A DNA stretch of 40,638 nt from Myxococcales bacterium (GTDB lineage Bacteria; Myxococcota; Myxococcia; Myxococcales; Myxococcaceae), in contig PMBV01000174.1 in the NCBI GenBank assembly GCA_003153055.1, forward strand, positions 1 to 40,638, read 5' to 3'. Each line of letters begins with the position of its first letter. The first letter of the stretch is position 1. Below the pieces are notes generated by a model. It had not been told where the DNA came from. It ran no database searches and saw nothing but the letters and a program-made list of their open reading frames with translations. A program made the position numbers and the translations under genes. This document shows, piece after piece, positions 33,904 through 40,638 of the stretch.

Positions 33904-33920
33904 AGTGCCGGCACTTTTTT
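33904..33920 (+). terminator. Possible short Rho-independent terminator after the transporter gene
   Basis: The palindrome AGTGCCGGCACT runs into six T residues, 33 bases after the transporter stop. The stem is only about 4 bp once a loop is allowed, so it is weak. Confidence 0.3.
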
Positions 33921-34014
33921 CGCCCCAACGACCTCGACTAGGCCGTGAGCAACTGCTGGTGTCGAGCGACGGCTTGAGTAGGAACCCGACCGAGTCACTC
34001 CGAAGGAGGTCCGC

Positions 34015-35244
34015 ATGCGAGTCGAGAAGGCACAAGTGGTCATCACGGGTGCAGGTCCATCAGGGGCGGTCGCCGCGGGGCTGTTGCGCAAGGCCGGGCG
34101 CGAGGTCCTCATCATTGAGAAGGAGACGTTTCCACGCTTCGTCATCGGCGAGAGCCTGCTGCCCCACAGCATGACGTACATCGAAGAGGCGGGCATGCTG
34201 CAAGACGTGGTGGAGGCCGGCTTCCAGTACAAGAACGGCGCGTCGTTCTGCTGGGACGGCAAGATCACCGAGTTCGATTTTCGAGACAAGCTCTCGCCTG
34301 GCTGGGGCTCGACGTACCAGGTGCAGCGCTCGCGCTTCGACAAGGTGCTCGCCGACGCGGCCGCGCGCCTGGGCACCACCATTCGGTACCGCCACGAGGT
34401 CACCGCCGCCGACTTCTCGGGCCAGCCGACGCTGACGGTGAAGTCTCCCGAGGGTGAGCTGTACCAAATCAAGGCCGACTTCGTCCTCGATGCCAGCGGC
34501 TTTTCCCGGCTGTTGCCGCGTCTGCTGAACCTCGAGCGGCCCTCGATGTTGCCAGTGCGCGAGGCCATCTTCACCCACGTCGAAGACAAGATTCCTCCCC
34601 GTGGCGGCGCCTTCGACCGGAACAAAATCCGCATCACCGTGCACCCCAAGCACATCGACATTTGGTACTGGCTCATTCCCTTTTCCGACGGGCGCTGCTC
34701 GTTGGGCGTGGTGGGCGAGCCCAAGCTCCTCGAGCTCCACTCGGGCACCTTCGCCGAGCGGCTCCAGGCCTTCGTCCGAGACGACCCGACCCTGGGGACG
34801 CTGCTCAAGGACGCCGTGTGGGACACGCCAGTGCGGAACCTCATGGGCTACTCGGCCGACGTGTCGGCCCTCTGCGGCCCGGGCTGGGCGCTCTTGGGCA
34901 ACGCTGGAGAGTTTCTCGATCCGGTCTTCTCCTCGGGTGTCACCATCGCCTTCGCGTCGGCGAGCATGGCCGCCAAGGTCCTCGACCGACAGCTCAAGGG
35001 AGAGACGGTCGACTGGGGGAAGGAATACGCCGACCCGCTCAAGCTCGGCGTCGATGCCTTCCGCGTCTTCGTCGAGGCCTGGTACCGAGGGAGCTTCCAG
35101 AAAATCATCTACCACCCGGTGCAGCCGCCCGAGGTTCGCCGGGCCATCTGCTCGATTCTCGCCGGCTATGCGTGGGACATGAAGAACCCCTATGTGGCCG
35201 AGCCGAAGCGGCGCCTCAAGGTGCTCGAAGAGTTCTGCGCATAA
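34015..35244 (+). CDS. Flavin-dependent halogenase-like oxidoreductase (aryl-polyene locus type)
   Basis: A 409-residue FAD enzyme. GAGPSG (residues 12-17) is the FAD dinucleotide motif, GESLLPHS follows, Lys73 sits in GFQYKNGASFCW where flavin halogenases carry the Lys that handles hypohalous acid, and WYWLIP at 217-222 fits the halogenase WxWxIP motif. LLGNAGEFLDPVFSSGV is the second FAD site (usually GDAxxFxDP; here Asn replaces Asp). Such flavoproteins annotated as tryptophan halogenases are regular members of aryl-polyene and xanthomonadin clusters. A perfect AAGGAGGT at 34003-34010 lies 4 bases before ATG. A 143-base gap upstream may hold its promoter. Whether it halogenates, or oxidises or reduces the aryl head group, cannot be told from sequence. 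Confidence 0.88.
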   Translation: MRVEKAQVVITGAGPSGAVAAGLLRKAGREVLIIEKETFPRFVIGESLLPHSMTYIEEAGMLQDVVEAGFQYKNGASFCWDGKITEFDFRDKLSPGWGSTYQVQRSRFDKVLADAAARLGTTIRYRHEVTAADFSGQPTLTVKSPEGELYQIKADFVLDASGFSRLLPRLLNLERPSMLPVREAIFTHVEDKIPPRGGAFDRNKIRITVHPKHIDIWYWLIPFSDGRCSLGVVGEPKLLELHSGTFAERLQAFVRDDPTLGTLLKDAVWDTPVRNLMGYSADVSALCGPGWALLGNAGEFLDPVFSSGVTIAFASASMAAKVLDRQLKGETVDWGKEYADPLKLGVDAFRVFVEAWYRGSFQKIIYHPVQPPEVRRAICSILAGYAWDMKNPYVAEPKRRLKVLEEFCA

Positions 35245-35292
35245 GTACAGGTTGTCCGGCAATTCCGACATGTATTCGTAGGCCCAGCGCAA

Positions 35293-35402
35293 CGCATGGG
35301 CCTTGTCGGAGCCTGAGGCACCTCATGACCGCAGAGGTCTCTTCTTTGTCCTGGGCGGACGGCCTTCCCCACTCCCCTGCCTCGCCCCGGGGCGAGGGGC
35401 CC
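35293..35402 (+). repeat. Left arm of long inverted repeat
   Basis: Nearly the same sequence, about 90% by eye, as the reverse complement of 35811-35926. Shared blocks include TTGTCGGAGCCTGAGGCACC, CTCATGACCGCAGAGG and TTTGTCCTGGGCGGACGGCC. The arm ends in a perfect hairpin, CCTCGCCCCGGGGCGAGG (35380-35397). Confidence 0.85.
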
Positions 35403-35810
35403 GCTCTGGCGCCGCGGGGCGAGGACGACCGCTTGGGCGAAGGGCCGTCCTTCCTACGGTCAAACGCGAGCGGGGCGTGGCGAATCGGTTGGGCGTTCAC
35501 TGCCCGCACCAATTCACCCTGAGTCGAGAGCTTCAGGGTTCAGGCACGGCCCACGGTCTTCCACCCTCTGCCGGTCAAGGACACCCGTGGACACCGAGGA
35601 CCCTATCCGCGGGAGCCCACCTCGAGCCTCGCGTTGTTCGGTGTCCAGCCCGGGCGCTGGACCGGCAGAGTGGTGACAGCTTCACGCCGTGCCGAGGTCG
35701 GCACCCGGAGTCAGAGTCAACGAGTGCGGCGGAGGAGGCCTGGGCGAGCCGTCACGCCACTCAAGCGTTCAGCCATCGAGAGGCAGACCGTTCAGCAGTG
35801 CGGTCGTCCC

Positions 35811-35926
35811 AGGGCCCCTCGCCCGTGGGGCGAGGCGGGGGAGTGGGGACGGCCGTCCGCCCAGGACAAACAACAATGCCTCTGCGGTCATGAGGTGCCT
35901 CAGGCTCCGACAAGACCCATTCGCGT
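35811..35926 (-). repeat. Right arm of long inverted repeat
   Basis: Inverted partner of 35293-35402, with its own internal hairpin made of CCTCGCCC and GGGGCGAGG. Similarity stops near CCCATTCGCG at the outer edge. No target-site duplication is obvious beside either arm. Confidence 0.85.
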
Positions 35927-36023
35927 CGGGCGCCTCGCCCCACCGGCGATGGCCGTGGAGGCCCCTCCAATCAGGTGGCGCAGGTGGTTGGACGGGGCGA
36001 CGGAAATGCTAGACCGAGCCTCG

Positions 36024-36572
36024 ATGCGCCGACTCGTCGTGGTCTCGTCGTTCCTCTTGGCCACCGCGTGCGTGACCGCCCGGCCCTGCGCTCCTCGTGG
36101 TGATGGCCCACTTCTGGCGCTCAGCCCCGGGTCGCTGGGAGCCGAGCTCCACCTCGCTCAGCGGGTGACAGTGGTGCGGGGTGACTCGACCTGGGGCTTC
36201 GACGCGCTCCTCGAGGCTGATGCCACCGAGGTGCGGCTGGCGGCCTTCGTCATGGGGCAGACGATGGTGCGCCTCACGTGGAACGGCCGGTCGCTCGAGG
36301 AGGAGCACTCGGCCCGCGCTCCCGACATCATCACCCCGGCTCGCATCTTGAGTGACGTGCAGCTCGCCTTCTGGCCCTCGGAGGCCATCCGCGAGGGGTT
36401 GCCGGAGCACTTCGCCCTTGACGAGGGGCCAAACGAACGGTCCATCACCCAGGACGGAAAGCCCTTCGCCCAGCTCACGTACATCGGCACGCCACCGGTG
36501 TGGAGCCGCGTCGAGCTCACCCACCAGGCGTACGGGTACCGCTTGACTATCGAATCGAAGGAGGCGCCGTGA
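36024..36572 (+). CDS. DUF3261-type lipoprotein of the aryl-polyene locus
   Basis: A 182-residue exported protein. MRRLVVVSSFLLATAC is a signal peptide with a lipobox-like end (Cys16). The mature part matches the DUF3261 family by its order of short beta strands: PLLALSPGSLGAELHLAQRV, WGFDALLEADATEVRLAAFV, TMVRLTWNGRSLEEEHSARA, LSDVQLAFWPSEAIREGL, and a final VELTHQAYGYRLTIES. Small lipoproteins of this family stand directly before the ketosynthase in aryl-polyene clusters and are thought to help move the lipid-linked pigment to the outer membrane. ATG 36006 is an alternative start six codons upstream. The stop overlaps the next GTG by 4 bases (GTGA), so it is coupled to the ketosynthase. Confidence 0.85.
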   Translation: MRRLVVVSSFLLATACVTARPCAPRGDGPLLALSPGSLGAELHLAQRVTVVRGDSTWGFDALLEADATEVRLAAFVMGQTMVRLTWNGRSLEEEHSARAPDIITPARILSDVQLAFWPSEAIREGLPEHFALDEGPNERSITQDGKPFAQLTYIGTPPVWSRVELTHQAYGYRLTIESKEAP

Positions 36573-37744
36573 CGGCCTTCCTCTCCGAGGTCGGGCTCGT
36601 CTCTGCCCTGGGCGTCGGCGCGAGGGAGACCCGCGAGGCGCTGTTCTCCGAGGCGCCGTCGGGCGTGGCGCTCTCCTCCGACTTCGCCCCGGGCGTGCCC
36701 CTGGCGGTGGGCCAGGTGAGGGCCGAGCTGCCCGCCGCCGCCCCTTGGCCCATCGAGCTGAGGAGCCGCAACAACCGGCTGTTGGCCAAGGCGCTGGAGC
36801 AGGTTCGGCCGGCCCTCGACGCCGCGCTGTCACGGGTGGGGCCGCACCGGGTGGGCTGTGTCCTGGGGACGAGCACCTCGGGCATCGGGGAAGCTGAAGC
36901 GGCCGTCGCCCGCCTTCGCCGTGACGGAGCCCTCGCGCCGGAGTTCCGGTACGCCCAACAGGAGCTGGGCAGCCCGGCAGCCTTCATCACGTATGCGACG
37001 GGGCTACGCGGTCCCGCCTACGTCATCTCGACGGCGTGTAGCTCGAGCGCCAAGGCCCTGGCGTCGGCGGCGCGGCTCATCGAAGCGGGGCTGGCCGACG
37101 TGGTGCTGGCCGGAGGAGTCGACTCGTTGTGCGCCTTCACGGTGGCGGGGTTCGCGGCCCTCGACTCGGTGAGCACAGAGCGCTCCAACCCCCTGTCGAG
37201 GAACCGGCGGGGCATCAACATCGGCGAGGCGGCGGCGCTGTTCCTGGTCGACTGTCAAGGCCCGGTGCGCCTGGCGGGGTGGGGTGAGTCGAGCGACGCG
37301 CACCACATGTCGGCGCCCGAGCCCAGCGGGCGGGGGGCGAGGGTGGCCATCGAGCGGGCACTGGCGAAGGCCGGGGCCAAGGCGCCAGAGGTCGGCTACG
37401 TCAACCTCCACGGCACGGGCACGGTGCAGAACGACGCCATGGAGTCTCGGGCGGTGTCCGAGGTGCTGGGTCTGGAGACGCCGGTGTCCTCGACCAAGCC
37501 CCTCACCGGGCACACCTTGGGGGCCTCGGGGGCGCTGGAGGCGGCGCTCTGTTTCTTGACCCAGGTGGACAACCCCGGGGGTCGACTCCCACCGCACTTC
37601 TGGGACGGGGAGCGCGACGAGGCGCTGCCCCGGCTGAGGGTCGTGGAACCGCGCTCGGCACTCGGCCAACCGCCCCGGGTGGTGCTAAGCAACTCCTTCG
37701 CCTTCGGTGGCAATAACGCCGCCCTGGTCTTGGTGCGTGAGTGA
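36569..37744 (+). CDS. Beta-ketoacyl-ACP synthase, ApeO-like
   Basis: A 391-residue thiolase-fold condensing enzyme that extends an acyl chain on an acyl carrier protein using malonyl-ACP. The catalytic triad is intact: Cys157 in STACSSS, His281 in NLHGTGT and His315 in LTGHTLGASG. GTSTSGIGE near residue 100 and the glycine-rich SNSFAFGGNNA end are family marks. Its position (DUF3261 lipoprotein, KS, hotdog dehydratase, KR, KS) is the O-P-Q-R order of aryl-polyene loci. In characterised aryl-polyene systems the KS works as a dimer with a chain-length-factor partner, which I do not see here. GTG 36569 is placed 4 bases after AAGGAGG (36558-36564). Confidence 0.9.
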   Translation: MTAFLSEVGLVSALGVGARETREALFSEAPSGVALSSDFAPGVPLAVGQVRAELPAAAPWPIELRSRNNRLLAKALEQVRPALDAALSRVGPHRVGCVLGTSTSGIGEAEAAVARLRRDGALAPEFRYAQQELGSPAAFITYATGLRGPAYVISTACSSSAKALASAARLIEAGLADVVLAGGVDSLCAFTVAGFAALDSVSTERSNPLSRNRRGINIGEAAALFLVDCQGPVRLAGWGESSDAHHMSAPEPSGRGARVAIERALAKAGAKAPEVGYVNLHGTGTVQNDAMESRAVSEVLGLETPVSSTKPLTGHTLGASGALEAALCFLTQVDNPGGRLPPHFWDGERDEALPRLRVVEPRSALGQPPRVVLSNSFAFGGNNAALVLVRE

Positions 37745-37745
37745 C

Positions 37746-38207
37746 ATGGTCGAGCCCTATTTGCCGGTGGAGCTGTACGTTCCCCATCGGAGCCCCATGC
37801 TGCTCGTCGATCGGCTTCTGTCCGACGACGGGGAGTGCGTCGAGGTAGAGGCCACGGTGCCGGCCGACGGCCTCTTCGTCAGAGACGGGATGATGCCGTC
37901 GTGGGTCGGGCTCGAGTTGATGGCCCAGACCATCGGGGTCTTTGCCGGTCGCCGACGCCGGGAGCGCAGCGAGGACGTTCGGCTGGGCTTTCTGTTGGGC
38001 ACACGACGGTACAGCACGACGGTCGAGGGCTTCGCGGTGGGGAGTCGGCTCACCGTGCACGCGCGCATGGAGATCCTCTCCGAGCAGGGGTTGGCTGTGT
38101 TCAACTGTCGCATTCTGCTGGGCGGAGAAGTGGTCGCCGAGGCGCTCATGAATGTTTTTCAACCCAATGACGTCGAGGGGTTCCTCAAGGAGGCGCTGGG
38201 TGTCTGA
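37746..38207 (+). CDS. Hotdog-fold dehydratase-like protein, ApeP-like
   Basis: A 153-residue hotdog-fold protein of the FabZ/ApeP type. HRSPMLLVDRLL opens the fold and PSWVGLELMAQTIGVFAG is the central helix with Glu57. The His expected in the FabA/FabZ segment just before that helix (usually in GHFPxxP) is not there: the sequence is DGLFVRDGMMPSW. In the studied aryl-polyene pathway the dehydratase is a heterodimer of ApeI and ApeP, and this fits a non-catalytic ApeP partner. No ApeI candidate is in the window. It starts 1 base after the KS stop and its last 8 bases overlap the ketoreductase start, so it is tightly coupled. Confidence 0.85.
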   Translation: MVEPYLPVELYVPHRSPMLLVDRLLSDDGECVEVEATVPADGLFVRDGMMPSWVGLELMAQTIGVFAGRRRRERSEDVRLGFLLGTRRYSTTVEGFAVGSRLTVHARMEILSEQGLAVFNCRILLGGEVVAEALMNVFQPNDVEGFLKEALGV

Positions 38208-38925
38208 GACGGTGCTGGTGACGGGCTCGAGCCGGGGCATCGGGCGAGCGGTGGCGCTGCGGCTGGCGGCCGACGGCTTCGACGTGGTGGTGCACTGCCG
38301 CTCGAGGGTCGAGGAGGCCAACGCGGTGGTGGAGGCCATTCGGGCCCAGGGGCGCCAGGCGCGGGTGCTGGTGTTCGACGTGGGAGATCGCGCGGCGGCC
38401 GCCCAGGTGCTCGAGGCAGACATGGAGGCGCACGACGCCTACTACGGGGTGGTGTGCAACGCCGGCATCGCGCTGGACAACGCCTTCCCGGCGATGACGG
38501 GCGACGAGTGGGACCAGGTCATTCACACCAACCTCGACGCCATCTACAACGTGCTCAAGCCGGTGGTGATGCCGATGATTCAGCGGCGCAAGCCGGGCCG
38601 CATCGTGACCCTGTCTTCGGTGTCGGGCGTGATGGGGAACCGGGGGCAGGTCAACTACAGCGCGGCGAAGGCCGGCATCATCGGGGCGACCAAGGCGCTG
38701 GCGCTCGAGCTGGCCAAGCGGAACATCACCGTCAACTGCGTGGCCCCGGGGCTCATCGAGACCGAGATGGTGCCCAAGGAGGTGCTGGAGGAGGCGCTCA
38801 AGCTGATTCCGGCCCGGCGGGTAGGGAGGCCAGAAGAAGTGGCCCACGCGGTGTCCTTCCTCATGTCCCCCCAGGCCGGGTATGTGACGCGCCAGGTCCT
38901 CTCGGTGAACGGTGGGCTGGCATGA
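38200..38925 (+). CDS. 3-oxoacyl-ACP reductase (FabG/ApeQ-like)
   Basis: A 241-residue classical SDR that reduces the 3-keto group of the growing chain with NADPH. TGSSRGIG (8-15) binds the cofactor, CNAG (86-89), Ser140 in TLSSVSG, Tyr153 and Lys157 in YSAAK form the active site, and APGLIETEM and the VNGGLA end are typical of FabG. The start is GTG 38200, inside the previous gene, with AAGGAGG at 38187-38193 six bases upstream; an ATG at 38152 would add residues with no domain match. Its position between the dehydratase-like gene and the second ketosynthase matches ApeQ of aryl-polyene loci. Confidence 0.92.
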   Translation: MSETVLVTGSSRGIGRAVALRLAADGFDVVVHCRSRVEEANAVVEAIRAQGRQARVLVFDVGDRAAAAQVLEADMEAHDAYYGVVCNAGIALDNAFPAMTGDEWDQVIHTNLDAIYNVLKPVVMPMIQRRKPGRIVTLSSVSGVMGNRGQVNYSAAKAGIIGATKALALELAKRNITVNCVAPGLIETEMVPKEVLEEALKLIPARRVGRPEEVAHAVSFLMSPQAGYVTRQVLSVNGGLA

Positions 38926-38944
38926 TGCGGGAGAAAGGCGAGCG

Positions 38945-40174
38945 ATGAAGCGAGTCGTCGTAACAGGCATCGGGGCGCTGAGCCCTCTGGGTCACGACTG
39001 GCCGACAGTGCTGGCCCGGCTCCGTTCGGGGAAGAACGCGGTGCAGGTCATCGAGGGCTGGGCCAAGTACCAGGGGCTCCTGACGCAGCTGGGGGCGCCG
39101 GCGGCTCCGTTTACCCTCGACGAGCGGCGCTACAACCGCAAGTCCACGCGGAGCATGGGGCGCGTGGCGGTGATGTCGGTGCGGGCGTCGGAGGTGGCGC
39201 TGACGCAAGCAGGCCTGCTGGAGGACCCGGTGCTGCGGTCGGGCAAGGTGGGGGTCGCCTACGGCTCGTCCTCGGGCTCTCCGCCGGCCATCGCCGACTT
39301 CGGGAGCATGCTCATCAGCGGGACGACGGAGGGCATTCACGCCACGACGTACCTCAAGATGATGTCGCACACCGCGCCGGTGAACATCGGCGTGCACTTC
39401 GGGCTCACCGGGCGCATCGTGCCGACCTCGAGCGCGTGTACCTCGGGGAGCCAGGGGCTGGGCTACGGGTACGAAGCGATTCGCCTGGGCAAGCAGGTGG
39501 CGATGCTGGCGGGGGGCGCCGAGGAGCTCGACGCCACCCAGGCGGCCATCTTCGACACGCTCTTCGCGACCAGCACCAAGAATGACCGGCCCTCGGAGAC
39601 GCCGGCGCCATTCGACAGAGATCGCGACGGCCTGGTGCTGGGCGAAGGCGCCTGCACCTTCGTGCTTGAAGAGCTGGAGCACGCCAAGGCGCGGGGGGCG
39701 ACGATTCTCTGCGAGCTGGTGGGGTTCGGGTGCAACAGCGATGGCACGCACGTCACGCAGCCGAGCTCGGCGACGATGGCGGTGGCGATGCGGCTCGCGC
39801 TGGAGGACGCCGGCCTGGAGCCCCAGGACATCGGCTACGTCAATGCCCACGGCACGGCCACCCAGCACGGCGACGTGGCGGAGTCGCACGCCACCCACGA
39901 GGTGTTTGGGGAGCGGGCGCCGATCTCGAGCCTCAAATCATACATGGGGCACACGCTGGGAGCCTGTGGCGCGCTGGAGGCATGGATGTCGTTGGAGATG
40001 ATGCGGGAGGGGTGGGTGTCTCCAACCATCAATCTGCGACACGTGGACCCAGCCTGCGCGCCGCTGGATTACGTCATGGGCGAGGGCCGGGCGCTGTCGA
40101 CCGAGTTCGTGATGTCGAACAACTTCGCTTTCGGGGGCATCAACACGTCGCTCATCTTCAAACGATGGTCGTGA
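38945..40174 (+). CDS. Beta-ketoacyl-ACP synthase II, FabF/ApeR-like
   Basis: A 409-residue condensing enzyme with the FabF start KRVVVTGIGALSPLG. Cys165 in SSACTSGSQ, His302 in NAHGTATQHGD and His336 in YMGHTLGACG make a complete triad; SNNFAFGGINTSLIF is the normal C-terminal motif. The order matches ApeR, the second ketosynthase of aryl-polyene clusters. It could do the early extension step or help set chain length. GAAAGG lies a few bases before ATG 38945, 19 bases after the ketoreductase stop. Substrate length cannot be read from sequence. Confidence 0.92.
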   Translation: MKRVVVTGIGALSPLGHDWPTVLARLRSGKNAVQVIEGWAKYQGLLTQLGAPAAPFTLDERRYNRKSTRSMGRVAVMSVRASEVALTQAGLLEDPVLRSGKVGVAYGSSSGSPPAIADFGSMLISGTTEGIHATTYLKMMSHTAPVNIGVHFGLTGRIVPTSSACTSGSQGLGYGYEAIRLGKQVAMLAGGAEELDATQAAIFDTLFATSTKNDRPSETPAPFDRDRDGLVLGEGACTFVLEELEHAKARGATILCELVGFGCNSDGTHVTQPSSATMAVAMRLALEDAGLEPQDIGYVNAHGTATQHGDVAESHATHEVFGERAPISSLKSYMGHTLGACGALEAWMSLEMMREGWVSPTINLRHVDPACAPLDYVMGEGRALSTEFVMSNNFAFGGINTSLIFKRWS

Positions 40175-40190
40175 AACGAAAGAGGGTGTC

Positions 40191-40610
40191 ATGAAGCGGC
40201 TCATCTTCGCAGTCGTGTTGGTGGCGATGCCGGCCTTGGCGCGCGACACGCGGTACCTGCTCCCGATTCAAGACGTCCTGACGATGCCCGAGGCGGCCGG
40301 GAGGCTCGATGCGAGCTTCCGGTTCTTCTTCGGGAGCAACAAGAATTTCGGCGGGGAGAGCCGGGGCGAGGTGGTGGCGAACACCAAGACGAACGCGGCG
40401 AACAAGAGTGACGAGGTGGCCTGCCGCTGGGCGATGCTGTCGGCGCTGATCGAGCTTCAGCAGAAGGCCAAACGGGTCGGGGCCACCATGGTGGTGGGGG
40501 TCGAGAGCTACTACAAGAAAGTGCCGTTCGTGTCGGCGACCGAGTACGAGTGCCACGCTGGAGCGGTGATGGCTGGGGTGGCCTTGAGGGGCCAAGCCCT
40601 CAAGAAGTGA
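40191..40610 (+). CDS. Small secreted protein of the family often mislabelled excinuclease ATPase subunit
   Basis: A 139-residue protein with signal peptide MKRLIFAVVLVAMPALA. The mature chain RDTRYLLPIQDVLTMPEAAG, LDASFRFFFGS, ACRWAMLSALIELQQKAK, GVESYYKK and ATEYECHAGAVMAGVALRG follows a small conserved periplasmic family. Databases often call it excinuclease ATPase subunit, but it has no Walker motif and no link to UvrA. Two Cys (CRW and ECH) probably form a disulfide. The late HAGAVMAGVALRG segment recalls YbjQ-like beta structure. GAGGG is 4 bases before ATG, and the gene is 16 bases after the ketosynthase, so it may be the last gene of the pigment operon. Its biochemical role is unknown. 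Confidence 0.8.
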   Translation: MKRLIFAVVLVAMPALARDTRYLLPIQDVLTMPEAAGRLDASFRFFFGSNKNFGGESRGEVVANTKTNAANKSDEVACRWAMLSALIELQQKAKRVGATMVVGVESYYKKVPFVSATEYECHAGAVMAGVALRGQALKK

Positions 40611-40638
40611 GCGACCGAGCCGACCCGCCCGGTGCCCC

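Larger units (their letters stand above)
35245..36005. other. Gene-free 760-bp segment with a long inverted repeat, inside the pigment locus
   Basis: No frame here has protein-like composition or a recognisable domain; frames running through it start far from ribosome sites. The main structure is a pair of roughly 110-base inverted repeats (35293-35402 and 35811-35926) around about 400 bases of unidentified sequence. The gap separates the flavoprotein gene from the lipoprotein and ketosynthase genes it would normally accompany. Confidence 0.6.

Noticed and set aside
35303..35893. 196-codon frame across the inverted-repeat segment
   Set aside because: It runs through both repeat arms, with no ribosome site and no domain.
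1..40638. CRISPR arrays, rRNA operons, prophage or IS elements with clear ends
   Set aside because: I looked for regularly spaced repeats, conserved rRNA segments and transposase or integrase motifs; only the Rpn nuclease and the inverted repeat at 35293-35926 come near, and neither has defined element ends.

Overview
The window is high-GC bacterial DNA with densely packed genes, many ATGA or GTGA start/stop overlaps, GGAGG-type ribosome sites and long non-coding antisense ORFs caused by GC bias. Large Cys-rich PilY1 proteins, Asp-Gly-Gly-rich and Gly-rich lipoproteins and duplicated pilus-priming loci suggest a myxobacterium or close relative (Myxococcota). This is inferred from content; no rRNA or other phylogenetic marker is present.

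Layout. (1) 1-1367: the end of a small membrane protein, then ribonuclease Z. (2) 1534-18666: two consecutive type IV pilus priming modules, each ordered pilY1, fimU/fimT-like, pilV-like, pilW-like, pilX-like and translationally coupled. In both PilY1 proteins the von Willebrand A (VWA) fold is split by about 1,000 residues of Cys/Tyr-rich sequence and followed by the PilY1 beta-propeller. (3) 18669-20696: a secreted S9 prolyl-oligopeptidase-type peptidase, convergent with the pilus modules. (4) 20709-23137: an AraC-family regulator and a divergent short-chain dehydrogenase, bracketed by a decayed copy and the intact copy of the 3' end of rsmB; this looks like an inserted 2.1-kb cassette. Two 8-bp direct repeats 21 bp apart lie between the divergent genes and look like an AraC-type operator. 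(5) 22995-32564: rsmB, a type II dehydroquinase homologue without its catalytic residues and with an added tail, a helical-repeat protein, an Rpn/PD-(D/E)XK nuclease, a secreted protein, an EVE-domain protein, a heptapeptide-repeat protein and a Gly-rich lipoprotein. (6) 32603-33871: an MFSD1-like major facilitator transporter. (7) 34015-40610: part of an aryl-polyene (APE) type pigment locus: a flavin-dependent halogenase-like enzyme, a DUF3261 lipoprotein, ketosynthase, dehydratase-like hotdog protein, ketoreductase and a second ketosynthase, then a small secreted protein. A 760-bp segment with a long inverted repeat separates the flavoprotein from the rest.

How the genes work together. Each pilus module would supply a complete priming/tip complex (PilY1 plus four minor pilins) for a type IVa pilus; having two suggests alternative tips with different adhesive ends. 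The ape-like genes would build and reduce a polyene chain on an acyl carrier protein, but carrier proteins, aryl starter ligase, second dehydratase, acyltransferases and exporter are not in the window, so the pathway must be completed elsewhere. The strongest candidates for something undescribed are the split-VWA PilY1 pair, the dehydroquinase pseudoenzyme with its KTIGR-motif tail, the rsmB-flanked AraC/SDR cassette, and the halogenase-like aryl-polyene sublocus.
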